Assembly: GCF_016908495.1 (NCBI RefSeq)
Contig: NZ_JAFBDZ010000003.1
Location: 682,001-746,000, forward strand
DNA length: 64,000 bases
Source: Rossellomorea pakistanensis
GTDB taxonomy: Bacteria; Bacillota; Bacilli; Bacillales; Bacillaceae_B
Reading direction: 5' to 3'
Made by a program: the position numbers and the translations under genes. Position 1 is the stretch's first letter, and every line of letters begins with the position of its first letter. Positions 28,793-37,947 of this stretch are shown piece by piece. The notes under the pieces were generated by a model. The model saw only the letters and a list, made by a program, of their open reading frames with translations, had not been told where the DNA came from and did not search any database.

Positions 28793-28813
28793 GGGGGAGC
28801 CCCCTACTCCCCT
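28793..28813 (+). promoter_or_regulatory. hairpin between binding-protein and ATPase genes
   Basis: GGGGAG pairs with CTCCCC over a short C-rich loop; no T-run follows. It may stabilise the upstream transcript end so that the binding protein is made in excess. Confidence 0.4.
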
Positions 28814-28856
28814 GTTAGCGATGATTATATGAAATTATTAGAGAGGATGAAAGTCA

Positions 28857-29870
28857 TTGTCTCAACCATTCCTATCGATTCAAAATATAAGTAAAAATTT
28901 TGGCCATTTTAACGCGCTGAATCAAATTAATTTTGATATTAATAAAAATGAGTTTGTCTGTTTACTAGGTCCGAGTGGATGTGGGAAAACAACCTTACTT
29001 AGAATAATTGCAGGCTTAGAAGAACCTAATAATGGTTCCATTCTTTTAGAAGGGAAGGATTTAACTTCATTGCCACCTTCACAAAGGGATTTCGGAATCG
29101 TGTTTCAGTCCTATGCATTATTTCCGAATTTAACAGCTTACCAGAACATTGAATATGGATTGAAAAATCGCAAGGTTCGTAGTAAAGAGAGAAATGAAAG
29201 AGTCTTAGAAGCTTTAAAGCTAGTTGATTTAGTGGAAATCAAAAATAAATACCCAGGACAGTTATCTGGCGGACAGCAGCAACGGGTGGCGTTGGCAAGG
29301 GCAGTCGCGCTTTCACCAAAGTTCTTATTACTGGATGAACCTTTGTCTGCCTTAGATGCAAAAGTAAGAGAAAAGCTTCGTTACGAAATCCGTTCGATTC
29401 AAGAAACGTTGGGAATCACAACGATAATGGTCACCCATGATCAGGAAGAAGCTCTAACAATGGCCGACAAAATTATCGTTATGAATAATGCAGAGGTCAT
29501 ACAAGTGGGTACTCCAGAAGAAATTTATGATCAACCGAAATCACCATTTGTAGCTGATTTCATCGGATCCATTAATATGTGGAATACGGAAAGGGGAAAA
29601 TCTCAAACCTTTGCCATTCGACCAGAACATATTGAAATCAGTAAAGAAGGAGGCTTGCTTTCTGAAGTTGAACACATTGAGTTTCGCGGTGCATTCTATC
29701 GTTTGAAATTAATGGTAAGAGAGGCCGATTCACCATTAAAAGACGAAATCGTAAAAGTGGATTTATCCGCTCAGATGATTGACAATCATCAATTAAAAAA
29801 GGGAGATTTAATCAACATAAACCTTCCCGAAAATCAAGTATTAACCTATAAAGAACAGGTGGTAGTATAA
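28857..29870 (+). CDS. 2-aminoethylphosphonate ABC transporter ATP-binding protein (PhnT-like)
   Basis: 337 residues, TTG start after GAGAGGATGAAAG. Walker A GPSGCGKTT, signature LSGGQQQR, Walker B LLLDEPLSALD and the switch His (MVTHDQEE) are intact. A C-terminal TOBE-like regulatory domain (FAIRPEHIEIS onward) places it with the polyamine/iron/phosphonate importers. It abuts the permease gene without a gap. Confidence 0.93.
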   Translation: MSQPFLSIQNISKNFGHFNALNQINFDINKNEFVCLLGPSGCGKTTLLRIIAGLEEPNNGSILLEGKDLTSLPPSQRDFGIVFQSYALFPNLTAYQNIEYGLKNRKVRSKERNERVLEALKLVDLVEIKNKYPGQLSGGQQQRVALARAVALSPKFLLLDEPLSALDAKVREKLRYEIRSIQETLGITTIMVTHDQEEALTMADKIIVMNNAEVIQVGTPEEIYDQPKSPFVADFIGSINMWNTERGKSQTFAIRPEHIEISKEGGLLSEVEHIEFRGAFYRLKLMVREADSPLKDEIVKVDLSAQMIDNHQLKKGDLININLPENQVLTYKEQVVV

Positions 29871-31640
29871 ATGGAATTGGTTCGTCGTTTCTTTCCCTCC
29901 TTTGAGATTACGGCAAAAAAAGTAAAACAAAAAAGTGGAAGGAATGAGCGGTTACAATCTCTCATGATCCTGTTTATCATTCTCTCCTTTTTAGTTAGCC
30001 TAGTAATTCCTTTAGGGTTTTTGTTTTCACAAACTTTATATAATAAAGCGGGAGAATTTGTAGGAATCCAAAATTTTGTAGAGTATTTTGCAACCTCTTC
30101 ATTAGTCTCTTCCTTGCAAAATACAGTATTCATTTCAACGATGACAATGGTCATTTCTGTTGGACTAGCATTTATCTATGCCTATTGCTTAACGAGGACG
30201 AAAATCGCAGGAAAAACATTATTCAGATATGTTGGACTGCTACCACTTTTTGCACCTACAATGATGCATGGGATTGCCTTGATGTATTTATTTGGAAATC
30301 AAGGCCTTATTACGAAAGGGTTTTTTGGAGCCATTCCTGGATGGGAAATCGATTTGTATGGTCCAATTGGTATTATTATTGCAGAGACCATCTATACGTT
30401 TCCTCAAGCCTTTCTAATCTTATATATCACATTACAGCATACAGACTACCGGCTGTATGAGGCTGCTGATACTTTAGGAACTAGTAAAATAAAGCAATTA
30501 CTTTCTATTACTCTTCCTAGTGCAAAATATGGTGTTATTAGCTCTATGTTTATTGTTTTTACACTTAGCTTTACGGACTATGGAGCTCCTAAGGTTGTAG
30601 GCGGCCAGTATAATGTATTGGCAACGGATATATACCAACAAGTGGTAGGCCAACAAAATCTGTCAATGGGGGCTACAGTAGGGGTTATTCTAATGCTTCC
30701 AGCTCTCTTAGCCTTTGTCGTAGATCAAATCACTCAGAAGAAACAGGCTTCATATGTGTCAGCAAAATCAATTCCATACAAATTGACTACTAATCGTTTA
30801 AGAGATGCATTTGCCTTCCTTTACTGTTCTGTACTCACACTCATTGTATTAATGATTTTTATGGCAGTGATTGTAGCAGCAAGTGTAAAGGTATGGCCCT
30901 ACAACTTAAGTTTCACATGGGAACATTTCATGTTTTCAAGTATGACGGGAGATGGATTATCAGCGTATAAAAATAGTTTAATTGCCTCAAGCTTAACTGC
31001 GGTTATAGGAACGATCCTAACCTTTTTATTTGCTTATTCTATTGAAAAAATCCGCAAACATTATGGCGTAAGGAAAATCGGCTATCTATTATCGATTATT
31101 CCTTTAGCCATTCCTGGTTTAGTAATTGGTATCAGTTATGTGTTTTTCTTTAGCAAACCAGAAGTTAGTATATTTGGACTGACGATCTCAAATCCGTTTC
31201 ATTTCTTGTACGGAACCATAGCCATCATTGTAGTTGCAAACATTTTACATTTCTATTCAGTAGCCTTTGTCACAGCTACGACTTCATTGAAAAAATTAGA
31301 TAAAGAGTTCGAACTAGCTTCAGAATCGATGGGAGTTCCATTTTATAAGACATTTTTTAGAGTGACAGTTCCAATGTGTTTGCCAGCCATTTTAGAGATG
31401 GCGATGTTTTATTTTGTAAATTCGATGGTTACGATCTCAGCTGTAGTTTTTCTTTATACGGCAGATTTTAAACTAGCCGCAATTTCGATTGTAAACATGG
31501 ATGACGCAGGTAATCTTGCATCAGCAGCAAGTATGAGTGTTCTCATTGTCATAACGAATATCGTAGTGAGAGTACTGTATGAATGGGCTGTAAAAGGGTT
31601 GACCAAACGAAACGAAAAGTGGAAATCAACAAAAGGATAA
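29871..31640 (+). CDS. fused two-domain ABC permease for 2-aminoethylphosphonate
   Basis: 589 residues with about 12 membrane segments, a duplication of the six-helix importer domain. Each half carries the EAA loop: YEAADTLGTSKIKQLLSITLPSA in the first and FELASESMGVPFYKTFFRVTVPM in the second. In enterobacteria the two halves are separate proteins (PhnU and PhnV); here they are one chain, as in FbpB-type permeases. The start is the first base after the ATPase stop. Confidence 0.9.
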   Translation: MELVRRFFPSFEITAKKVKQKSGRNERLQSLMILFIILSFLVSLVIPLGFLFSQTLYNKAGEFVGIQNFVEYFATSSLVSSLQNTVFISTMTMVISVGLAFIYAYCLTRTKIAGKTLFRYVGLLPLFAPTMMHGIALMYLFGNQGLITKGFFGAIPGWEIDLYGPIGIIIAETIYTFPQAFLILYITLQHTDYRLYEAADTLGTSKIKQLLSITLPSAKYGVISSMFIVFTLSFTDYGAPKVVGGQYNVLATDIYQQVVGQQNLSMGATVGVILMLPALLAFVVDQITQKKQASYVSAKSIPYKLTTNRLRDAFAFLYCSVLTLIVLMIFMAVIVAASVKVWPYNLSFTWEHFMFSSMTGDGLSAYKNSLIASSLTAVIGTILTFLFAYSIEKIRKHYGVRKIGYLLSIIPLAIPGLVIGISYVFFFSKPEVSIFGLTISNPFHFLYGTIAIIVVANILHFYSVAFVTATTSLKKLDKEFELASESMGVPFYKTFFRVTVPMCLPAILEMAMFYFVNSMVTISAVVFLYTADFKLAAISIVNMDDAGNLASAASMSVLIVITNIVVRVLYEWAVKGLTKRNEKWKSTKG

Positions 31641-31657
31641 GAAAGGTGGAATTTGCT

Positions 31658-32461
31658 ATGAACAAAATTGAAGGAGTTATTTTCGATTGGGCAGGAACAA
31701 CGGTTGATTACGGGTGTTTTGCTCCACTGCATGTTTTTTTGAAGGTATTTGAAGAAAAAGGAGTTTCGATCACTTTTAAGGAAGCACGTGAACCAATGGG
31801 TTTATTAAAGATCGATCATATCCGTGCGATTACCAAAATGCCAAGAGTACGGAAGGAATGGATCACCGTTCATGGAAATGAACCTGAAGAACAAGATATT
31901 CAAGCTATGTATAGCAACTTTGAAAAAACATTATTTGCTAGTTTAGCAGATTATACGACACCGATTCCTGGAGTATTAAATGTTGTTAAACAATTAAGGG
32001 AACGAAATATCAAGATAGGATCGACAACAGGTTATACACGAGAAATGATGGACATTGTTAAAAAGCATGCAAAAGAAAATGGCTATTCACCGGATTTCCT
32101 TGCAACTGCTGATGATGTTAAGCAGGGCAGACCGTTTCCTTGGATGTGTTATTACAATGCTATGGAGTTGGGAATTTATCCGATGAACCGCATGATGAAA
32201 ATCGGAGACACCACGACAGATATGAAGGAAGGACGAAATGCAGGAATGTGGACGGTTGGCGTAGTCCTTGGGAGTAGTACTCTTGGCTTATCAGAAGAAG
32301 AGGTGACCCAGTTAGAAGATAGTGTCCTTAAAGAGAAAATGAAGGCTGCTCGACTAGAACTTCTGGAAGCTGGAGCCCATTATGTGATTGATTCAATTAG
32401 TGAATTAATGGGATTGATCGATTTAATTGAAAATAAAAAGGAAACATTACATCATTCATAA
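31658..32461 (+). CDS. phnX: phosphonoacetaldehyde hydrolase
   Basis: 267 residues from the ATG at 31658 after AAAGGTGGA. HAD-superfamily nucleophile Asp10 ([12 protein letters not shown]) and the Schiff-base Lys51 ([12 protein letters not shown]) of the phosphonatase cap are visible, with [12 protein letters not shown] as motif IV. It splits phosphonoacetaldehyde into acetaldehyde and phosphate. It stands directly before phnW. Confidence 0.97.
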   Translation: MNKIEGVIFDWAGTTVDYGCFAPLHVFLKVFEEKGVSITFKEAREPMGLLKIDHIRAITKMPRVRKEWITVHGNEPEEQDIQAMYSNFEKTLFASLADYTTPIPGVLNVVKQLRERNIKIGSTTGYTREMMDIVKKHAKENGYSPDFLATADDVKQGRPFPWMCYYNAMELGIYPMNRMMKIGDTTTDMKEGRNAGMWTVGVVLGSSTLGLSEEEVTQLEDSVLKEKMKAARLELLEAGAHYVIDSISELMGLIDLIENKKETLHHS

Positions 32462-32475
32462 GGAGATGTGCCCAA

Positions 32476-33588
32476 ATGAATAATCCATATTTATTACTAA
32501 CTCCAGGCCCATTAAGTACATCTGACACAGTAAGGTCTGTTATGCAGAAAGATTGGTGTACATGGGATGATGAATATCTACAGCTTGTTCAAACGATCCG
32601 TAAGAAATTAGTGGTTTTGGCGACACATCAACATATTGATTACACCGCTGTCCTTATGCAAGGAAGTGGAACGTTTACAGTGGAGTCTGTCATTGGAAGT
32701 GTAATACCGAAAGAGAAAGGAAAACTTCTCGTTGCCACAAATGGAGCATATGGTACTAGAATTGTAAAGATTGCTAGTATGTTGAATATTCCGGTGGTTA
32801 CTCTTCAGAAAAACGAAAATGAATTGATAACTCCTATTGATGTAGAAAATGTACTCTTAGAAAACCCGGATATCACACATGTAGCTGTCGTTCACTGCGA
32901 GACGACAACGGGTATTCTTAATCCTGTAGAGAAAATCTGTCATATTGCCAAAAACCATGGGAAAGTAACAATAGTTGATGCAATGAGCAGCTTTGGCGGT
33001 ATAGAAATCGACGTACACGAATGGCATATCGACTTTCTCATCAGTAGTGCTAATAAGTGTATACAGGGTGTACCAGGCTTTGGGTTTGTAATTGCAAAAA
33101 AAGAAGAAATAGAATCTTGTAAGGGTCACGCGCGATCGCTATCACTAGATCTATACGATCAGTGGAATACGATGGAGGAGTTCTATGGAAAGTGGCGTTT
33201 TACCTCTCCTACACATACTGTCCGTGCCTTCTACCAAGCCCTTTTAGAACTGGAAAAGGAAGGTGGAATCCAGGAGAGGAATCATCGTTACAAAGAAAAT
33301 CAGACGCTGCTGGTAGACGAAATGAAAAAGATGGGATTCCAAGCTTTTATCGATCATCATCATCAATCACCGATTATTACATCGTTTTTGTATCCAGATA
33401 AAGAATTTAACTTTCCGAGCTTTTATCAATATTTAAAGGAAAAAGGATTTGTGATTTATCCTGGGAAAGTGTCAGAAGTTCAGACGTTTAGAATTGGAAA
33501 TATAGGAGAAGTATATCCAGACGATATAAAGAAATTGGTTGATAGTATTAAAGAATTTTCTACAAAGAAAGGAACGATTACTTTATGA
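32476..33588 (+). CDS. phnW: 2-aminoethylphosphonate-pyruvate transaminase
   Basis: 370 residues, ATG after AAGGAGATG. Class V aminotransferase with VDAMSSFGG and PLP lysine Lys194 in [13 protein letters not shown]. It converts 2-aminoethylphosphonate and pyruvate to phosphonoacetaldehyde and alanine, the step before PhnX. Its stop overlaps the next start by 4 bases (ATGA). Confidence 0.97.
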   Translation: MNNPYLLLTPGPLSTSDTVRSVMQKDWCTWDDEYLQLVQTIRKKLVVLATHQHIDYTAVLMQGSGTFTVESVIGSVIPKEKGKLLVATNGAYGTRIVKIASMLNIPVVTLQKNENELITPIDVENVLLENPDITHVAVVHCETTTGILNPVEKICHIAKNHGKVTIVDAMSSFGGIEIDVHEWHIDFLISSANKCIQGVPGFGFVIAKKEEIESCKGHARSLSLDLYDQWNTMEEFYGKWRFTSPTHTVRAFYQALLELEKEGGIQERNHRYKENQTLLVDEMKKMGFQAFIDHHHQSPIITSFLYPDKEFNFPSFYQYLKEKGFVIYPGKVSEVQTFRIGNIGEVYPDDIKKLVDSIKEFSTKKGTITL

Positions 33589-34781
33589 AAGTCTTTTGTC
33601 TAGGCGGAGCAGGAAAGATCGCAAGAGAAGCAGTTTTAGATTTAGTACAATACTCAAAGTTTGAGAAAATTACCATCGCTGATTACAACGAGGAAGAAGG
33701 AAAACGTGTTGTAGAATGGTTGAATGACCCAAGAGTTGATTTTGTAAAAGTAAATGTTCATAACCATGATGATACAGTAGCAAAGATGAAGGGCTACGAT
33801 ATCGTTATGGATGGCACAACGATAGCCCTTAATGGAAAAACTACTGCGTGTATCGCAGAAGCTGGTTGTCACGGGATTAATTTAAATGGATTCGGGGAAG
33901 AAGATCCTTACCATGAAATATTTGTAGAAAAAGAGAAAACCTGTTTACCTGGATTTGGAATGACACCTGGTTTAACACAGTTAATGGCCATGCATGCCGC
34001 TAATCAATTAGATACAGTGGAAAGTGTAAGAGTAAGTCATGGCTCTTATCGACCTATCGCATTCTCTAAATCTATAACAGAAACGACAACATACGAGTAT
34101 GATCCAGAATTGCCAGGAAGAGTCGTTTATGAAAATGGCGAGTTTATTCAAGTACCCCCATTTGCACGTCCAAAAGAAATAAAATTGCCAGAACCATACG
34201 GGACAGGGACACAATATATTATCCCTCATGCCGAAACGAAAACACTTGCAAAAGCGTTAGAGTCGAAGAATGTTCAATTAATTGAAGTCAGAGGCACTTG
34301 GCCAGAACAAAATATGAAATTAGTCAGAGCTTTATACGAATATGGTATTTTAAGGAATGAATCGATTAAGATAAATGATCAAGAAGTAGGAATTATGGAT
34401 TGTATTGCCGAATATTTATCTCAATCAAAAGAAGGAACAGAAACAAAACTATATGGCTACGCTTTGCATATAGAAGTGATTGGCATGAAAGATCGCGATA
34501 AAGTAAAGCATGTCTTAACACACACACACCCAACTTCAGATGGATCGGTAGAAGGCTGGGAAGGTTTACGGGCCTATACAAGAAATGTAGCTATTCCTTT
34601 TGCGATAGCAACGGGAATGATTGCTGAAGGATTGGTACATGAGAAGGGAATCATTACACCAGAGGAAGCTTTCAAAAGCCCATCTCTATTTTTTGAAGAA
34701 TTAGAAAAACGTGGTATCTTTGTACATAAAGAAATGGAATTTATAAATGTTCCTGCAAAAGTAAATTCCAATTCAAAATGA
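33585..34781 (+). CDS. saccharopine dehydrogenase-family oxidoreductase in phosphonate operon
   Basis: 398 residues, coupled to phnW by an ATGA overlap. The N-terminal Rossmann motif [16 protein letters not shown] (about 4-19) and the block [18 protein letters not shown] place it in the saccharopine dehydrogenase/carboxynorspermidine family (NAD(P)-dependent C-N oxidoreductases). A C-terminal [25 protein letters not shown] region follows. Neither of the two known AEP-degradation steps needs such an enzyme, so it may handle an N-substituted aminophosphonate or recycle the amino group. That role is inference; the tight coupling is seen directly. Confidence 0.8.
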   Translation: MKVFCLGGAGKIAREAVLDLVQYSKFEKITIADYNEEEGKRVVEWLNDPRVDFVKVNVHNHDDTVAKMKGYDIVMDGTTIALNGKTTACIAEAGCHGINLNGFGEEDPYHEIFVEKEKTCLPGFGMTPGLTQLMAMHAANQLDTVESVRVSHGSYRPIAFSKSITETTTYEYDPELPGRVVYENGEFIQVPPFARPKEIKLPEPYGTGTQYIIPHAETKTLAKALESKNVQLIEVRGTWPEQNMKLVRALYEYGILRNESIKINDQEVGIMDCIAEYLSQSKEGTETKLYGYALHIEVIGMKDRDKVKHVLTHTHPTSDGSVEGWEGLRAYTRNVAIPFAIATGMIAEGLVHEKGIITPEEAFKSPSLFFEELEKRGIFVHKEMEFINVPAKVNSNSK

Positions 34782-34816
34782 AATTTAAGAAAAATCGTTC
34801 GGAAAGGGAATAGGAT

Positions 34817-35596
34817 ATGTCGCTTTTAGCTGAAGAAAGAAAGACGATTATCATGGCGGAAATAGATGAGTTTGGTCAAGTTAGAGTGAACGAATTGGCG
34901 AAAAAATTTGACGTGTCTACAGAAACGATCCGCCGTTATCTAGAAGAGCTTGAGAGTGAAAAAAAATTAAAAAAGGTGTATGGTGGGGCTGTAAAGGTGA
35001 ATGATGAGATCGGTGAACCCACCATGTATGAAAGAGAAATCATTCGAATTGACGAAAAGAAAAAAATAGCAAACCGGGCAATAGCCTGTATCGAAGATCG
35101 AGACGTGATCGTCATAGACGAAGGGAGTACAACGTTACAAATGGTAAAGGGGTTATGTGAAAAGCGAAATCTTACAGTCGTAACCAACTCTTTTCCGGTA
35201 GCTTCTATGCTCATGTCTTACTCCAATAAACAACAGTTTGATGGAGAAGTGATCTTTATTGGCGGGAAGGTCCGCTCACTTCATTATCGTTCATCAGGGT
35301 CATTGTCAGAAAAAATCGCAGAGGAATTCTTCCCAGATAAAGCATTTATCTCTGCGGATGGGATTGTGTCTAAACAAGGGGTTATGAGTTTTGATTTAGA
35401 AAAATCCTTGCTTGCACAGGTTTATATTAAGAATGCTTCTACATCGTATATTTTGGCGGATCATTCCAAAATTGACACAAAAGCAAATTATCGACTGGCT
35501 AGTATGGAAGATATAGATTATATCATTAGTGATATCGATATTCCAGGACATTGGAAGACGGTAAGAGGAATAGAAGATAAGTGGTTATCCTGTTAA
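34817..35596 (+). CDS. DeoR-family transcriptional regulator of the phosphonate operon
   Basis: 259 residues, ATG after GGAAAGGGAATAGG. N-terminal winged helix (VRVNELAKKFDVSTETIRRYLEELE, about 22-46) and KKVYGGAV at its end, then the DeoR sensor domain with DEGSTTLQMV, VTNSFPVA and SADGIVSKQGV. Family members sense phosphorylated metabolites. As last gene of the cluster it is the likely regulator, perhaps through the palindrome at 27621. Repressor or activator mode is unknown. Confidence 0.9.
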   Translation: MSLLAEERKTIIMAEIDEFGQVRVNELAKKFDVSTETIRRYLEELESEKKLKKVYGGAVKVNDEIGEPTMYEREIIRIDEKKKIANRAIACIEDRDVIVIDEGSTTLQMVKGLCEKRNLTVVTNSFPVASMLMSYSNKQQFDGEVIFIGGKVRSLHYRSSGSLSEKIAEEFFPDKAFISADGIVSKQGVMSFDLEKSLLAQVYIKNASTSYILADHSKIDTKANYRLASMEDIDYIISDIDIPGHWKTVRGIEDKWLSC

Positions 35597-35612
35597 TCAT
35601 GTGAATTTATTA

Positions 35613-35650
35613 AGTACTTCTCCAAATAAAAGGAGGGGTACTATTTTTTT
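35613..35650 (+). terminator. terminator of the phosphonate operon
   Basis: AGTACTTCTCC pairs with GGAGGGGTACT, then ATTTTTTT. Confidence 0.85.
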
Positions 35651-35704
35651 ATACAAAATCCTTGAATTCTTTTCCATCATTGACCATAATAAAAAGTATT
35701 CCAT

Positions 35705-35801
35705 GGGGCTGATCGTGTTGCTGGTGCATACCTAGGTCTTCAAAACCTCTTGGGAGGCGCGTGCCGTCTCCGCTGGGTTCGATTCCCAGGCAGTCCCGCC
35801 A
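35705..35801 (+). tRNA. selC: selenocysteine tRNA, anticodon TCA
   Basis: Anticodon loop CTTCAAA (35738-35744) reads UGA. T arm CTGGG-TTCGATT-CCCAG (35773-35789) is perfect. The long variable arm GGAGGCG-CGTGC-CGTCTCC (35753-35771) forms 7 pairs. The acceptor GGGGCTGA (35705-35712) pairs with GCAGTCCC (35790-35797) over 7 of 8 positions, with one G-T pair and an A-G mismatch next to the D arm; discriminator G and CCA are encoded. The D arm can form six pairs around TGGT with one bulged T, and the anticodon stem has four pairs plus a T-C mismatch. These features define bacterial tRNA-Sec. The imperfect stems leave some doubt about activity. Confidence 0.85.
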
Positions 35802-35840
35802 ATTTTATTAATGATAATGAAATGAATATAGCTATTTTTA

Positions 35841-35872
35841 AGCTACTCGAATACTTGAGTAGCTATTTTGAT
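35841..35872 (+). terminator. terminator downstream of selC
   Basis: AAGCTACTC pairs with GAGTAGCT over GAATACTT, followed by ATTTTG. It lies 40 bases after the tRNA. Confidence 0.7.
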
Positions 35873-36199
35873 TGTTTTTATCATTAAGGGGCATGTAGGA
35901 ATTCCGACATTATTCTATTTTAGGAAGTTAGTCAGATACATACGGGATATAAGATTGTTGATTGTCAAAATGACGAATAAATTATTTTATGGTCCTAATT
36001 GTAGTATTTACATCGTGGTGCATAAAAATGACAATTTACCTTATTTTTCAAATATTTGTAAAATTTAAACTTTGGAGAAAACAGGAAATATTTCTTTACG
36101 TCCGAATCTTCAACATGATATGATTCAAATTGGTTATAGATGGAAAGCGAAACAGTCAACCATTTTATAACTATAAGATCTAATTAGGGGGTTACATAG
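35873..36199. other. intergenic region between selC and lipoprotein gene
   Basis: About 330 AT-rich bases. A short open frame at 35868-36068 has no ribosome site and starts in the terminator, so I do not call it. No hairpin or repeat seen. Confidence 0.5.
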
Positions 36200-36733
36200 A
36201 TGAAAAAGTTATGGGCGCTAGGTTTAGCATTATTGTTAGTAGCAGCAGGATGCTCTGATAACAATGCAGAAGAACCGGCAGACAAAGAGAAAGATACTAA
36301 AGAAGAATCAACTGAATCTAAAGACACTTCTGGTGCAGTGATGGATTTTTATCTGAACCTGACATCAACGCTTAACGGTTTAGACGGTAAATTAAATGAG
36401 TATGAAGCTGAAATTGCTTCTGATGAACCACCAACTAAAGAAGAACTTGCTACACTTAAAAAAGAAGCTGCTGAATCAGCAGGTAATGTAGTAAAAGAAT
36501 TAGAAGGTATGGAAGTTAGCGACGACCTTGGAGATGTAAAGAAAGATCTAGAAACTTTCGTGAAAACTCTTACTGAATCTTACCAAATGAAAGCTGATGC
36601 CCTGGCTAAAGAAGGGGAAGTAAATCTTGATGCAGCGAATGGGAAGTTTACAGAAGCTGCTGAACAAATAGGGGCTGTTCAAGAAGAAGTAGGTCTTGCC
36701 AAATCCACTCTTGAAAATGACTTAAATGGCTAA
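36200..36733 (+). CDS. small acidic helical lipoprotein
   Basis: 177 residues, ATG after TAGGGGGTTACATAG. Lipoprotein signal ending LLVAAGCSD (Cys near 18), an acidic low-complexity linker (about 20-48), then a predicted all-helical domain (MDFYLNLTSTLNGLDGKLNEYE to the end). It looks like the helical cell-wall lipoproteins of the YkyA/DUF kind, but I cannot name the family with confidence. Monocistronic with its own terminator. Confidence 0.8.
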   Translation: MKKLWALGLALLLVAAGCSDNNAEEPADKEKDTKEESTESKDTSGAVMDFYLNLTSTLNGLDGKLNEYEAEIASDEPPTKEELATLKKEAAESAGNVVKELEGMEVSDDLGDVKKDLETFVKTLTESYQMKADALAKEGEVNLDAANGKFTEAAEQIGAVQEEVGLAKSTLENDLNG

Positions 36734-36736
36734 TTA

Positions 36737-36773
36737 AAATGGGTAGGCCCTATTGGACCTACCTTTTATTATT
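36737..36773 (+). terminator. terminator of lipoprotein gene
   Basis: GGTAGGCC pairs with GGACCTACC around CTATT, then TTTTATT. Confidence 0.75.
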
Positions 36774-36874
36774 GGGAAATTTGTTACTTGATTTATCAAA
36801 ATTCATTTATTTACTACCAAAAAAACGCCACCAACATAGAATAAAGTATGAAACCTTAAAGGTGGTATGTCGTA

Positions 36875-37015
36875 GTGAAACGGCGGCGTTCTGGTAGAAA
36901 GGAATGGACGGATTTGATACGTAACCTGTCCTATTTCGAATTCAAGAAAGAAAAACTAGATGAGTATTTTCTGGAACTTGATGAGTTATTGGAAAGGCTA
37001 AACAAAGTTGATTGA
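36875..37015 (+). CDS. 46-residue protein of unknown function
   Basis: GTG start at 36875, about 10 bases after AAAGGTGG; the ATG nearer the site stops after two codons. Basic N-terminus (KRRRSGRKEW) then a helical acidic part ending LDELLERLNKVD, with heptad-like leucines. Size and leucine pattern recall small helical regulators but no family is recognised. The codon composition and the ribosome site are the only support. Confidence 0.5.
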   Translation: MKRRRSGRKEWTDLIRNLSYFEFKKEKLDEYFLELDELLERLNKVD

Positions 37016-37096
37016 GATGAGTTCTTCTTAATAGGGGATCTTTAATCAATCAACCTTTTATTTTTAGATTAAATTTTCCCAACTGATTAAAGAAAT

Positions 37097-37140
37097 AAAG
37101 AGGTTATCCCTAATTGATTGGGATAACCTCTTTAATTTTT
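37097..37140. terminator. bidirectional terminator before plsC
   Basis: AAAGAGGTTATCCC pairs with GGGATAACCTCTTT across TAATTGATT, with A- and T-rich flanks on both sides. Confidence 0.85.
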
Positions 37141-37172
37141 TGTATAGGTGCGTGGTTATACTTGAAATATAA

Positions 37173-37781
37173 TCAAGAAACTCTTTCTCTGTTGTCCTTT
37201 GATCCTAATGATTGAAATATTTGAGAGAGTTCAAGTGATTTGTTTTCAATGAGTTCTTTTCCTGATAGAGGTAGATTCGTGAAATCTAGTTCTTTTCCTA
37301 TATAGACCTTTATGGGTTTTCTACTTAACAATTCTTTGAAAGTTTTCGGTCCATCATACTTTGCTGGGATCAATGGTACGGAAGCTTTATAAGCAATTGT
37401 AACTGCTCCGCGCTTTAAAGCTAGATCTTCTTCTGTTCTTGTACCAGTAGGGAAAATACCGACTACATGACCAGATCGTAGTAATTTTAGTGGTGTTTTC
37501 AATACACTTGGACCCGGGTTTTCCCGATTCACTGGAAATGCATGTATTTTTGGAAGAAGATGCTTAAGAATCATCAATTGAAACAATTCTTGTTTTGCCA
37601 TATAGTGAACATTTCTTGGCCACACGCTAAAAGCAAGGAAAAGGACATCTAACCAAGTACTATGATTACAAACAATTACATAGCTACCATCTTTAGGGAG
37701 TCGTTCTCTGTTCATTACAGTGAGTTTTCCTCCAAATAGAGTCATAACACTCTTAGCTAAACGATAAATAAATGAATACAT
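37173..37781 (-). CDS. plsC: 1-acyl-sn-glycerol-3-phosphate acyltransferase
   Basis: 202 residues from the ATG at 37781, 7 bases after GGAGTG; a longer ATG at 37796 has only an A-rich leader. Acyltransferase blocks: NHSTWLD at 39-45 (catalytic His-Asp), GIFPTGTRTEED (acceptor phosphate site, with Thr for the usual Glu) and VPLIPAKY. It adds the second acyl chain in phosphatidate synthesis. Single gene, facing away from sbcD. Confidence 0.93.
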   Translation of the reverse strand: MYSFIYRLAKSVMTLFGGKLTVMNRERLPKDGSYVIVCNHSTWLDVLFLAFSVWPRNVHYMAKQELFQLMILKHLLPKIHAFPVNRENPGPSVLKTPLKLLRSGHVVGIFPTGTRTEEDLALKRGAVTIAYKASVPLIPAKYDGPKTFKELLSRKPIKVYIGKELDFTNLPLSGKELIENKSLELSQIFQSLGSKDNRERVS

Positions 37782-37947
37782 CTTTTTACACTCCATCTTT
37801 TTTCTTATGAAAATTTTAACCTATTTTTACTAGGAAAAATAGATAGGATTGACAAAAAAAGGGGGCAATTTGAACAAAACGTTTCGTAAAAGAATAACAA
37901 GGTTTTGATATAATCATAGATAGGAAAATGGATGAAGAGGTGATTAG

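Noticed and set aside
35868..36068. 66-codon frame after selC
   Set aside because: Begins inside the terminator hairpin, no ribosome site, AT-biased residues.
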